From contig CAYJFK010000008.1 of the NCBI GenBank assembly GCA_964369475.1, forward strand, positions 1 through 60,038: DNA of 60,038 bases, written 5' to 3'. This document shows positions 1 to 8,025 of this stretch, piece by piece. Source of the DNA: CAYJFK01 sp964369475. Its GTDB lineage: Bacteria > Bacillota > Clostridia > Oscillospirales > Feifaniaceae. Below the pieces are notes generated by a model. The model saw only the letters and a program-made list of their open reading frames with translations. It ran no database searches and was not told where the DNA came from. Position 1 is the first letter of the stretch, and the number at the start of each line of letters is the position of its first letter. The translations under genes and the position numbers were made by a program.

Positions 1-56
1 TGCCCCCTCGCCGCTCCCCCTCCTTCCGAAGGGGCTTGATTTTAGGTTTTTCCCCC
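1..56. repeat. Dispersed non-coding repeat, copy 1
   Basis: This C-rich stretch is nearly identical to the reverse complement of 15013-15067. The only differences seen are one C fewer in a homopolymer and one extra G. It contains the self-complementary core CCTTCCGAAGG. It lies downstream of the metal ATPase gene and is cut by the window edge, so its true extent is unknown. Nothing in it looks coding. Confidence 0.75.
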
Positions 57-67
57 CCTCCTCTTGT

Positions 68-85
68 ACCGACCGAACGGTCGGT
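68..85. promoter_or_regulatory. Palindrome resembling a TetR-family operator
   Basis: ACCGACCG and CGGTCGGT form a perfect inverted repeat around an AA centre. Palindromes of this ACCGACCG..CGGTCGGT type are common operators of TetR-family repressors in Gram-positive bacteria. It sits 11 bases beyond the stop of the metal ATPase gene and may serve a gene beyond the left edge. It could also be a short hairpin without a regulator. Confidence 0.4.
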
Positions 86-96
86 GGCTCTGCCTA

Positions 97-1947
97 TTAA
101 AACGAGCGTTCTTTAAAATTCATTGCCCTCATTGCATTTAATATTGCAAGTACAGCTACACCTACATCGGCAAATATAGCCTCCCAAAGAGATGACAGAC
201 CGCCCGTTGCAAGTAGTAGAACTACTCCCTTTACAATAAACGCAAAAGCTATGTTTTGCTTTACAATCTGCATTGTCTTTTTGGAAATTTCTATCGCCGT
301 TACGACCTTAGAGGGAGCATCTTGCATTATTACAATGTCTGCCGCCTCTATCGCCGCCTGCGAGCCCATGCCGCCCATTGCTATGCCGACATCCGCACGA
401 GCAAGTACAGGTGCATCGTTTATTCCGTCGCCTACATAGACAAGCTTGCGCTTTTCCTTAACCGCTTCAAGCTCTTTTTCAGCGGCCTCTACCTTGTCTG
501 TCGGTAATAGTTCGGAGTATACATAGTCAAGACCGAGCTCTTTTCCAACAGCTTGCGCTGTTATATCCTTATCGCCTGTAAGCATTATTGTCTTCTCTAT
601 GCCGATACGCTTTAGCTCGGCTATTGCAGCGGCAGAATCTTCCTTTATTTCGTCGGCAACAATTATGTAGCCAAGATATTTCTCGCCTTTTGCTATGTGA
701 ACTATGCTACCTGTCGTCTCTACTTGGGCAGCCTTTATGCCAAACTTATCCATAAGGCGATGGTTTCCCGCATATATCTTCTCGCCGCCATAGACAACGC
801 TAAGACCGTGCCCTGCTATTTCCTCCGCTCGTTCCACATGCTCTAAATCGACAGCCTTCCCATATGCCTGAGTGATCGACTTTGCAATGGGGTGGGTCGA
901 TGTGCTCTCGGCAATTGCGGCAATTTCCAGAAGTTCATCTTCGCTAATTCCGACAGGCATAACGCTCTTGACTTCAAACGTGCCCTTTGTTAGAGTTCCT
1001 GTTTTATCGAAAATAACGACATCCGCCTTTGAAAGTGCTTCTAAATAGTTGCTACCCTTTACAAGGATACCCTTCTTAGCCGCACCTCCGATTCCGCCGA
1101 AAAAGCCGAGAGGGATTGATATTACAAGGGCACAGGGGCAGGATATAACGAGAAATTGCAGTGCTCTGTATGTCGTGTCGGCAAGCTCTGCCATGCCTAA
1201 AATCGGCGGTACTACTGCAAGAAGTACCGCAGCTATTACGACACCGGGGGTGTAATAGCGCGCAAAGCTTGTTATAAATTTTTCCGACTTCGACTTCTTG
1301 GAGGTGGCATTTTCCACAAGGTCTAAAATCTTTGCTACCGTAGAGTCTGTGTAGTGCTTTGTTACCTTAATTGTTACAAGACCGTTAATGCTGATACAGC
1401 CGGACAGCACCTCGTCGCCAGCATTTACATCGAGTGGCAGTGATTCGCCTGTAAGTGCTTTTGTGTCAATGGCGCCTGTGCCCTCCATTATAATGCCGTC
1501 GAGAGGAATTTTCTCTCCCGGCTTTACAACAATAATCTCGCCCACTTCGACCTGCTCAGGCTCTACCCTTTCAAATGTGTCTCCCCTTAAAACATTTGCA
1601 AATTCAGGGCGAATTTGCATTAGCTCAGATATAGATTCTCTAGATTTACCAACGGCATGTGTTTGGAAGGCCTCGCCTATTTGATAGAAAAGCATAACGA
1701 CGACAGCTTCTGCCGACTCGCCTATTATAAAAGCACCGACCGTTGCAATACTCATTAAAAAGTTCTCGTCGAAGACATTTCCCGACAGTATGTTTTGAAA
1801 TGCCGAAAAGAGAACATCTCCGCCAATAATTAAGTATCCCGCAAAAATGAAAAGTAGTGCAATTATTTCGGACAGTCCTCCAAAAAGCCCTATGGCGGCA
1901 AGTACACCACCCAGCGCTACCTTGACAGATATTGTTTTGACCGACAT
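97..1947 (-). CDS. cadA: Cd/Zn/Pb-exporting P1B-type ATPase (HMA domain encoded separately)
   Basis: This 616-residue membrane pump uses ATP to export divalent soft metals. Visible motifs are TGES (166-169, actuator), the CPC metal-binding motif in a membrane helix (270-272), DKTGT with phosphorylated Asp314, HP (352-353) and GDGINDAP in the hinge. The last helices carry the Lys and the ADxG motif typical of the Zn/Cd/Pb group, not the copper group. The protein starts directly at the first membrane helices: the usual N-terminal HMA domain is missing and is encoded by the gene 1 base upstream. It is the last gene of the arsR-HMA-ATPase operon. The exact metal is inferred. Confidence 0.93.
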   Translation of the reverse strand: MSVKTISVKVALGGVLAAIGLFGGLSEIIALLFIFAGYLIIGGDVLFSAFQNILSGNVFDENFLMSIATVGAFIIGESAEAVVVMLFYQIGEAFQTHAVGKSRESISELMQIRPEFANVLRGDTFERVEPEQVEVGEIIVVKPGEKIPLDGIIMEGTGAIDTKALTGESLPLDVNAGDEVLSGCISINGLVTIKVTKHYTDSTVAKILDLVENATSKKSKSEKFITSFARYYTPGVVIAAVLLAVVPPILGMAELADTTYRALQFLVISCPCALVISIPLGFFGGIGGAAKKGILVKGSNYLEALSKADVVIFDKTGTLTKGTFEVKSVMPVGISEDELLEIAAIAESTSTHPIAKSITQAYGKAVDLEHVERAEEIAGHGLSVVYGGEKIYAGNHRLMDKFGIKAAQVETTGSIVHIAKGEKYLGYIIVADEIKEDSAAAIAELKRIGIEKTIMLTGDKDITAQAVGKELGLDYVYSELLPTDKVEAAEKELEAVKEKRKLVYVGDGINDAPVLARADVGIAMGGMGSQAAIEAADIVIMQDAPSKVVTAIEISKKTMQIVKQNIAFAFIVKGVVLLLATGGLSSLWEAIFADVGVAVLAILNAMRAMNFKERSF

Positions 1948-1948
1948 A

Positions 1949-2167
1949 TTAAATCTCCTTAGGCATTACATCTTTTTCGATTTTTGAAACTATGGAAGTA
2001 ATTTCATCTGTTAACTCACTACCGGTAATCTCTGTTTCAAGCGATATTTTCTGCATCATAAAATTTAAGCTAACATCGCTTACACCCTTGATTTTAGCAA
2101 CTTTTCTTTCTATTTTTGCCGCACAGTTTGCACAGCATAGCCCCTCTAATTTGTATGTTCTTGTCAT
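1949..2167 (-). CDS. Free-standing heavy-metal-associated (HMA) domain protein
   Basis: This 72-residue protein consists of one HMA domain. The metal-binding CxxC is Cys12-Ala-Asn-Cys15 in the loop after the first strand, preceded by an extra Cys11. The GLCCANCA context resembles the N-terminal domains of CadA-type pumps more than copper chaperones of the CopZ type. Its stop codon lies 1 base from the start of the P-type ATPase gene, so the two are probably translationally coupled. It most likely does the job of the missing N-terminal domain of that pump, delivering metal or regulating the cycle. Confidence 0.88.
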   Translation of the reverse strand: MTRTYKLEGLCCANCAAKIERKVAKIKGVSDVSLNFMMQKISLETEITGSELTDEITSIVSKIEKDVMPKEI

Positions 2168-2189
2168 AATAAATCCCTCTTTCTTATTT

Positions 2190-2552
2190 TCATTCTTTTA
2201 TATGTTCATGACCCTGTGTTAGTATGCTCTTGATGTGCTCATCATCGAGACTGTAAAATGCTGACCTTCCGCTCTTTCTGTATTTTACAAGTCTATTTGC
2301 TTTAAGTGTTTTTAGCTGGTGCGAAACAGCAGACTGACTCATTCCGAGTACAGTTGCCAAGTCGTGCACACATAGTTCAGCCTCTCCGAGTAGATAAAGA
2401 ATTTTTATTCTGGTACTATCGCCAAACATTTTGAAAAAATCGGCAATTTGAAATAGCGCAACATCGGGGGGAATAGAAGTTTTCAGTCCCTCTACATGTT
2501 CTTGATCGAGATGCAACAGTTCACACGACATCTCGTTGTTGTTATCTTGCAT
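2190..2552 (-). CDS. ArsR/SmtB-family metal-sensing repressor
   Basis: This 120-residue winged-helix repressor has the recognition region around SQSAVSHQLKTL (residues 72-83). An alpha-5 metal site of the SmtB/CzrA type can be read from Asp104, His106, His117 and Glu120. The ELCVHD motif (Cys61, His63) sits where CadC has its ELCVCD site, so one cysteine of the alpha-3 site is replaced. This points to zinc or cadmium sensing. A strong AGGAGGTG ribosome binding site precedes the start. It is first in an operon with the HMA protein and the efflux ATPase, and the palindrome at 2568-2587 is its probable binding site. Confidence 0.92.
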   Translation of the reverse strand: MQDNNNEMSCELLHLDQEHVEGLKTSIPPDVALFQIADFFKMFGDSTRIKILYLLGEAELCVHDLATVLGMSQSAVSHQLKTLKANRLVKYRKSGRSAFYSLDDEHIKSILTQGHEHIKE

Positions 2553-2567
2553 GTGTCACCTCCTTAT

Positions 2568-2587
2568 ATATGAACAAGTATTCATAT
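2568..2587. promoter_or_regulatory. Probable ArsR/SmtB operator
   Basis: ATATGAA (2568-2574) and TTCATAT (2581-2587) form an inverted repeat with a 6-base spacer. This matches the usual ArsR/SmtB operator layout. It lies 16 bases upstream of the repressor start codon, where binding would block transcription of the metal operon. A further TGTTCATAC half-site follows directly. Confidence 0.75.
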
Positions 2588-2653
2588 GTTCATACGTATT
2601 GTACATCGTTATATCCTACTTGTCAAGGGGGTAATGTAAAAAATAAAAATAAA

Positions 2654-2682
2654 TTGTTTTTTATGGCTCGTTAAGGTATACT
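2654..2682 (+). promoter_or_regulatory. Probable sigma-A promoter of the AAA/DUF4435 pair
   Basis: TTGTTT and TATACT are separated by 17 bases. They lie about 37 bases upstream of the ATPase start codon, which is preceded by an AGGGGGT ribosome binding site. Confidence 0.55.
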
Positions 2683-2718
2683 TATAATATGAAATAATAG
2701 GCTTAGGGGGTACTCTTT

Positions 2719-4317
2719 ATGACGATCTTTAAAGTGACAAAACTTTTTGGTACCTACGATGTGACAATAGATATATCGGAGGATACAGTTATACTTCTCG
2801 GCGAGAACGGCATGGGTAAAACCACTCTCCTAAAAATGCTACGGCACATTGCCTCGGGGGATTTTTATGCCCTAACACGCTTTCCCTTTGACAAGATAAC
2901 GCTACGTGGAGAAGGAAAGAAAGTCGACATAAAGTATACTGATTTATTCCCTGAGCGTCAGGCCTTTTTGCGCTTTGCTTTAAAAGAAGGTAATGTCGAT
3001 GCGGCTGTACTTGAGGCCATTAAGCTATCAGGGCAAGAAGCGCCCTCGGGTGATGTGGCCGAGGATGATTGGCGCAATTTCTTATCTGCAACATTGACCG
3101 GAATAGAGGAGGTCGAGTATTGCAGTCGACTTGCTGATATATATAGAAATACAGGCGAGAGCGGATATATGTTGATGCATGAAAAGCAGCAGACAGACAA
3201 GCTAAAGGCTAAGCTGGATAAGCTTCTTTTTGAAGGCATGTTTTTGCTCTCCCCTATTTGCCGCAAGAATAGAGGAGGCGTTTTATCGGCTAAAATAGCC
3301 GATATTTTGGGGTTTTCTCCCACTTCATCAACGGGTTACGGCACATCGCTCTATGTTTCGCTCGTTAAGGCGATACACTTTAGCGCCGCAGGTGGTGTTA
3401 AGCTCGATAATAGTTATAACAGGTATTTTCAGCCACAAAATGTCGAACTTTCAGGCGATGAGAGTACGTTCAAACACCTTATGGGTGGATATATCGGTAA
3501 CTGTTCCTTCGAGCAAGATGTAAGGCGCATTAAAGATCTTTACAGCGACCTATCCTCCTCTACAAAAAAGTGTAGGGTTACCGCTAATGCTGTCTTTACA
3601 GGGCTTGACAGTGGTAGCCTGCCTATTTCGGCAATACTGTCGGAGCACTTTTACAGCGAAGATGATATAGTTGACATAAATGAAAGAGCAGCTAATTATT
3701 TCCTTCCTCTATTAGGGCAAAATCGTGTGCCGCACGATCAGTCCGATCCTCATGTTCAAAAACTAATTCTTGACAACAGCGAGTTTATAAGAGACTATAT
3801 TGCCCCCTCGCTAATTGAGGGGAGTGTCTTTGATGCGCTCTTGAAAGAGGAAAGGGCTATGAGCGGAGCAGAGTTTGTTTCGGACAATTTAATAGACGCT
3901 TTTGCAGAGTTTATCAAGTGCGAAAAAGAGTATATTCTTTCCCTAAAACCGCAAATTATAAAGAACTTCGACAAAACTTTAAGCAAATTTTTCTTTGGGA
4001 AAAAGGTATGCTCTACGCCTGCCGGTCTTAGGATTTACGACAGCAGAGGGCACAGGCTCGACCTTTCCATGCTCTCCTCCGGAGAGCGCAGCCTTATTTC
4101 TATGATGACATATGCGCATTTCTTCGAAGGGTGCACACTTATAATAGACGAGCCTGAACTGTCGCTTTCGATCGTATGGCAGAGCTGGCTTTTGCCTGAA
4201 ATAATAGAGGCAGGCTATGTATCTCGGCTAATCGTGGCGACACATTCGCCCTACATTGCAGAGGATGAAATGCTACACGATTTTGTAAAAACGCTCGAGG
4301 TAAGGGAGGTTAAATAA
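2719..4317 (+). CDS. AAA/ABC-type ATPase of a PARIS-like (AriA-like) defence pair
   Basis: This 532-residue ATPase has an SMC/ABC-like layout. Walker A is GENGMGKT (28-35), there is a long helical insert, the signature motif is LSSGE (452-456), Walker B ends in Asp477-Glu478, and an ATHSP switch motif follows. This is the AAA_15/AAA_21 (OLD-like) ATPase type. Its stop codon shares one base with the start of a DUF4435 gene. An AAA_15 ATPase followed by DUF4435 is the composition of PARIS (AriA-AriB), in which the ATPase senses phage anti-restriction proteins and releases the toprim effector. The match rests on motifs and gene order only. Other ATPase-toprim pairs such as OLD or Gabija differ in domain content. 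Confidence 0.7.
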   Translation: MTIFKVTKLFGTYDVTIDISEDTVILLGENGMGKTTLLKMLRHIASGDFYALTRFPFDKITLRGEGKKVDIKYTDLFPERQAFLRFALKEGNVDAAVLEAIKLSGQEAPSGDVAEDDWRNFLSATLTGIEEVEYCSRLADIYRNTGESGYMLMHEKQQTDKLKAKLDKLLFEGMFLLSPICRKNRGGVLSAKIADILGFSPTSSTGYGTSLYVSLVKAIHFSAAGGVKLDNSYNRYFQPQNVELSGDESTFKHLMGGYIGNCSFEQDVRRIKDLYSDLSSSTKKCRVTANAVFTGLDSGSLPISAILSEHFYSEDDIVDINERAANYFLPLLGQNRVPHDQSDPHVQKLILDNSEFIRDYIAPSLIEGSVFDALLKEERAMSGAEFVSDNLIDAFAEFIKCEKEYILSLKPQIIKNFDKTLSKFFFGKKVCSTPAGLRIYDSRGHRLDLSMLSSGERSLISMMTYAHFFEGCTLIIDEPELSLSIVWQSWLLPEIIEAGYVSRLIVATHSPYIAEDEMLHDFVKTLEVREVK

Positions 4318-5237
4318 TGGCAGCACGTCAACGAGGGCAGAATGCCATGAGCGAAATTAAGGAAAAAACACGTCCGCCAATGTCACCATTTTTTTGGTAT
4401 TCAAGCTCTAAAAACCGCTCCGACATTAAGTGTTTTTGCTTTGTTGAAGGCAAGACCGACCGGAAATTTTACGAAACTTTTATAGCCTCTCGGCTACGCT
4501 ACAAGAAGGAGCAGGTCGAGATAATATACGGGGTTGGCGGCGATGGCGGCAAAACTCCTGTTATTATGACGGCAAAAAAAATAGACTCGCAAAAGGAGAA
4601 GTGCGGTAAAGAGGCAATATATATTGTTGACAGGGACTACGACGACAAAGAAAAACGCAGGGAGCACGGCATTATGAAAAACATTACCGTTCTCCCCTGC
4701 TATTCATTTGAAAACTTCATTTTTAGGCCTAAAAACAACCTAAAACAGGTCTTTCGAGATGCCTTTGGCGAGCATCTTTGGGAGGTGCGTTACAAGGAGT
4801 TTGATAAGGCACTCTCTGTTTTTATGGCCGAGGTCATCCCCTATTGTGCATGGAAAAGGCTCTGTGTCGAGCTTCCCGCTCTTGCTGCAAGTCTTGAGCA
4901 CCATCAAAAGGGCGAGGACAATGTTGAGCGGATATTATCTAATATGAAGTTTGCAATTCCGTATAATTATCCCTTGGATGCTCGTTCTTTCACTAAAGAT
5001 GCGCTTGACGAAATAAGGAGTGACCATGAGTATTTGGTTGATGTTATAGATGACTACATCGACGAAGCAAAGGCAGACAGTGGCAATATAAAAGGCAAGC
5101 TCCTACTTACTTTTCTTGCAGGTTACCTTGTCTATCGCTCTGCTTATGGGAGGAAAATTCAACCTACAAAGGAAAAATTATATACAATGGGAGCACGATT
5201 TAAAGTGCCTATTAAGTATATAAAAAATAAGGTTTAA
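4317..5237 (+). CDS. DUF4435 toprim-like effector of a PARIS-like (AriB-like) pair
   Basis: This 306-residue protein carries a DUF4435/toprim core. The FVEGKTD motif has Glu44 in the catalytic position, followed by the acidic pair Asp105 and Asp107 in IVDRDYDD. In PARIS the DUF4435 protein AriB is a nuclease that cleaves host tRNA once released by AriA. The start overlaps the stop of the ATPase gene by one base (TAATG), with GGGAGG 7 bases upstream, so the two proteins are made together. An internal ATG at residue 11 is possible but has no comparable ribosome binding site. The assignment is by motif and partner; catalytic activity is inferred. Confidence 0.7.
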   Translation: MAARQRGQNAMSEIKEKTRPPMSPFFWYSSSKNRSDIKCFCFVEGKTDRKFYETFIASRLRYKKEQVEIIYGVGGDGGKTPVIMTAKKIDSQKEKCGKEAIYIVDRDYDDKEKRREHGIMKNITVLPCYSFENFIFRPKNNLKQVFRDAFGEHLWEVRYKEFDKALSVFMAEVIPYCAWKRLCVELPALAASLEHHQKGEDNVERILSNMKFAIPYNYPLDARSFTKDALDEIRSDHEYLVDVIDDYIDEAKADSGNIKGKLLLTFLAGYLVYRSAYGRKIQPTKEKLYTMGARFKVPIKYIKNKV

Positions 5238-5348
5238 ATGTGGTTATTTTTATCTTTTTGAATATGTTTATGTAAGGGTTTTTCTATTTTTACTTGCTAT
5301 TTACCTAAATTATTTGCATTTTGTTCATATTTTGCCTAACAGAATTAC

Positions 5349-5376
5349 TTGACATTTGATTTAAATGTGATACAAT
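5349..5376 (+). promoter_or_regulatory. Probable sigma-A promoter
   Basis: TTGACA and TACAAT are separated by 16 bases, with TTGGAGGTG and the start codon of the secreted/membrane protein gene at 5405 about 30 bases downstream. Confidence 0.65.
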
Positions 5377-5404
5377 TATGACATAAAAATATTGGAGGTG
5401 CAAC

Positions 5405-6169
5405 ATGAACATAACAAAAAAATCGAGCTTAACTATACTTATACTAACTGTGTTTCTTTTTTTCACTCTTCTTTTCCCCACAGCAGCACATGCAAATGCA
5501 GCAGAACCTCCCATGCTTATTATACTGGTAGAAAACCCTCCAAGCGACCTTGAGCTCTCCATAAGCTTTGCAGAACTACCGGCCGATCAACCGATTGAAC
5601 TACGCAAACAAACTCAAGGATGGGAAGCATATTACAGGCTTTTTATGCATAATATCCCGCAGGATATTTACAACAACGACGACCCAATCGACGGAGCATT
5701 TATAGAGGTGGAAAGCGAACTTGACAGCTACTCCGTGCAAATACCGGACGGGACGCTATCTATGTATAACAACCTTTTAACCCTCGACTTTGAAAGCGGC
5801 CTTATAACAGAAGGCCAACCTCCTTTGCGTGTGCCGACCCTCGTTGCCCTGCGTGTCCTTCTTACACTAATAGTCGAGGGTGCAGTTTTATACCTATTCG
5901 GATACAGAGAGAAAAAGAGCTTTGCCATATTTCTAGCCATTAACCTTATAACCCAAACTCTGTTAAACCTTTCATTCTCCGGATCATTTCACGGCTATTT
6001 CATTTTTGCTTATATTTTCGGGGAAATATTTGTTTTCCTATCCGAAATGGCCGTCTTTGGACTGTTTGTTAAAGAACACGGAAGAAAAAGAGCAATACTA
6101 TATGCTTTTATCGCCAACTTAGCGAGCCTTATTGCAGGATATTTAGTTCTTTCTTATATGCCGATATAG
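5405..6169 (+). CDS. Membrane protein of unknown function with signal peptide
   Basis: The 254-residue product starts with a classical signal peptide (KK, a hydrophobic run at about 10-25, then AHANA). An extracytoplasmic domain of about 110 residues follows, then about four hydrophobic segments (roughly residues 148-250). The C-terminal half resembles a small polytopic membrane domain. No family was recognised. It has its own promoter (5349-5376), an AGGTG ribosome binding site and a terminator (6190-6223), so it is a single-gene unit. A sensor or envelope role is only a guess from the topology. Confidence 0.75.
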   Translation: MNITKKSSLTILILTVFLFFTLLFPTAAHANAAEPPMLIILVENPPSDLELSISFAELPADQPIELRKQTQGWEAYYRLFMHNIPQDIYNNDDPIDGAFIEVESELDSYSVQIPDGTLSMYNNLLTLDFESGLITEGQPPLRVPTLVALRVLLTLIVEGAVLYLFGYREKKSFAIFLAINLITQTLLNLSFSGSFHGYFIFAYIFGEIFVFLSEMAVFGLFVKEHGRKRAILYAFIANLASLIAGYLVLSYMPI

Positions 6170-6189
6170 ATTTATAAATTTTTCAAACA

Positions 6190-6223
6190 AAAAAGCCGAT
6201 GTGAATTTTCACATCGGCTTTTT
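6190..6223. terminator. Bidirectional rho-independent terminator
   Basis: AAAAAGCCGATGTGAA (6190-6205) pairs with TTCACATCGGCTTTTT (6208-6223), giving A and T tracts on both sides. It lies between the convergent genes 5405-6169 and 6233-6772. Confidence 0.85.
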
Positions 6224-6232
6224 GAAATCCTA

Positions 6233-6772
6233 TTAAATAAACCTTGTTATATCGGCAACTTCGTGCCTTTTTGGCGTCTTTGTTTCTTCGCTCGGGAAGC
6301 CGTAGACGATAACTGCCGAGACGGTCTCACCCTCTGGAAGGTTTATAATTTTTGCAATTTCCTTTTCGTCGATAACGCCGAAAATACAAGTGCCCACGCC
6401 CTTAGCATGTGCTGCAAGGCAGAATGTTTGGCAAGCAATACCTGCATCGAACATTTCCCAATCTACCGTAACTTCACCTTCGCCCTTACCTTCAAGCTTG
6501 CCACTCTTGCCAAGCACATGGCTTTGAACAAGCACACCTTTTGCCTTTTGCAAAGTACCCATGTTATAGGTAAAGCCACGAACACCTTCCGATGCTATTC
6601 TTGCAATAACATCTGCATCTTCTACAAATGTGTAGCGTGCAATTTGTGTGTTTGCCCAAGAGGGCGCAAATCTTGCCGCATCTACTATCTCGTTTAGCAG
6701 TTCACGTGGGACTATTTCGTCTGTAAATTTTCTCACGCTTCTGCGCTCTTTTATCATTGCAATTGCATCCAT
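6233..6772 (-). CDS. Nitroreductase-family FMN oxidoreductase
   Basis: This protein of about 179 residues shows the nitroreductase fold signatures: RRSVRKF near the N-terminus (FMN phosphate contact), ARFAPSWANTQ, and a C-terminal VYGFPSE segment. Family members use NAD(P)H and FMN to reduce nitro-aromatics, quinones or similar acceptors; the natural substrate is unknown. The start is set at 6772 because GGAGG lies just upstream of that ATG. A longer frame would begin with TTG and contain this ribosome binding site. It is monocistronic and convergent with the preceding gene. Confidence 0.88.
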   Translation of the reverse strand: MDAIAMIKERRSVRKFTDEIVPRELLNEIVDAARFAPSWANTQIARYTFVEDADVIARIASEGVRGFTYNMGTLQKAKGVLVQSHVLGKSGKLEGKGEGEVTVDWEMFDAGIACQTFCLAAHAKGVGTCIFGVIDEKEIAKIINLPEGETVSAVIVYGFPSEETKTPKRHEVADITRFI

Positions 6773-6982
6773 TGTTAAATCCTCCAAAATTTTAGTATGC
6801 CTTAGTATACCCCGAAATGATTATAAAGTCCATCGTCATATTAACTAATTATTTATTGTTTAATATTTGTCAAATGGCAGATATTTTAATTTTGTTTGTA
6901 TTTATATGTGCAGCATGTTATAATTTATGTAAGATAACCCACCAAATAACATTGACCATTTCGTTAGGAGCGTATATTACGC

Positions 6983-7262
6983 TAGGGTGATAGATGTAAT
7001 CCGAACCCGCCCCTGACAGCGTGTGCTCCACCATTCTTCGTTATACTCCTCGGCAAGGCAACAAGCATTGCGCTCGTCGTATGCCTCGACTGGCGAAGAC
7101 ACACGCTGTCAGGGGTCGCAAAGCGATTTTTGAAGCCACAGGGCGTTTTGTGGCGAGGCACTACATAGTGGCAATGCTTGATGCCTTGCCGCTGTGGAGT
7201 AACGAAGTCCACAAGGCGCCCTGTGGCTCCAAAAACGGGTTCGGATTATATCTATCACCCTA
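6983..7262. mobile_element. MITE-like palindromic element with TA target duplication
   Basis: The terminal inverted repeats are 6983-7009 and 7236-7262. They match over 27 bases with one mismatch and begin TAGGGTGATAGAT. Taking TA as the target duplication, the element is 6985-7260. Inside are further inverted repeats: 7010-7025 with 7100-7115 (16 perfect pairs), about 7032-7069 with 7171-7207 (imperfect), and 7135-7153 with 7209-7227 (two mismatches). The transcript would fold into large hairpins. It has no credible gene of its own and is more GC-rich than its surroundings. A TA duplication points to mobilisation by a Tc1/mariner-IS630-type transposase elsewhere. Its right edge abuts the AGGAGG of the next gene. 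Confidence 0.8.
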
Positions 7263-7273
7263 GGAGGTTTTCT

Positions 7274-7927
7274 ATGAAAAAGATTATAAAATACCAATTA
7301 AAAAGATATGTAATTATAGGCATACTTATAATTCTGCTTATAGCTATATCCGCTTTTTTTATACAAAGTGGGTATCTCCCTATAATCGGAACCAAGATCG
7401 CATCCGAGAAGCTCAGCGACTATGTACGAGAAGTTTATGGATCAAACGAGACCATTACTGCAAAATACTACCTTTTTGGCTCGTCTCTTTATATTGCCGA
7501 TTGATATTCATATCATGTATACAGCAACTCGATATATGATGACAACCTTTTCGAAAGTGGTCACGATCAGTCGCCTTACAAGCAAGATTATCAAAAAATT
7601 ATAGATAATTTCGAAGAAGGCATTCACTTCGACCGGTACAGCATAGATTGCGTGGTCGATGGGGACGACTATTCTAACAAGAATTACAGTCTAACTGTTT
7701 ATGACTTTACAAATGACAACATCCTAAGCGAGGGCGAAAGTTTTGAACTTCCTGCCGAGATTTTAATGGAGTTTATTAGTTCGATGGAAGTTCAGTATGA
7801 TTTCACAAATGTTTATTCATGGTATACCGACAACAACGGCAAGAAACTTGTTAGTTGGAGCGGTGATGCCCCTGTCACCCAAAAAGCTCTTATATCACAC
7901 ACAAAAGACGAGGTATTACCACAATGA
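7274..7927 (+). pseudogene. Membrane-anchored protein interrupted by one in-frame TGA
   Basis: The frame starts at ATG 7274 after TAGGAGG. It encodes 76 residues including one N-terminal membrane helix (about 11-32), then hits TGA at 7502-7504. The same frame continues without another stop to 7927, for about 217 residues in total (YSYHVYSN directly after the stop). The downstream part has a normal acidic soluble composition, so this looks like one intact gene with a single nonsense change. I do not recognise the family. No typical selenocysteine element was seen, and TGA is an ordinary stop in neighbouring genes. Its upstream region has been replaced by the MITE-like element, so expression may also be altered. 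Confidence 0.7.
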
Positions 7928-7977
7928 TATGCGTTAGCTAAAAGTAGATTTTCACCAACCCGACTACTACATATAAG

Positions 7978-8016
7978 AAACCCTGTGCCTTGCTTATTGC
8001 TCGGCACAGGGTTTTT
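7978..8016. terminator. Terminator between convergent genes
   Basis: AAACCCTGTGCC pairs with GGCACAGGGTTT around a 13-base loop and is followed by a T-run on the plus strand. It lies between the interrupted gene and the amidohydrolase gene. Confidence 0.8.
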
Positions 8017-8025
8017 ACCTTAAAA

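Noticed and set aside
2719..5237. Gabija or OLD-type defence
   Set aside because: Those have a toprim fused to the ATPase or a UvrD-like helicase partner; here the toprim-like part is a separate DUF4435 protein.
6982..7297. Short open frames on both strands within the palindromic element
   Set aside because: They arise from the inverted repeats themselves and have no ribosome binding site or protein-like composition.
7502..7504. TGA read as selenocysteine or as a reassigned sense codon
   Set aside because: No convincing SECIS hairpin follows, and TGA is the normal stop of intact genes here (for example the MazG-like, MobC and SF1 helicase genes). The second in-frame TGA is in a decayed transposase.
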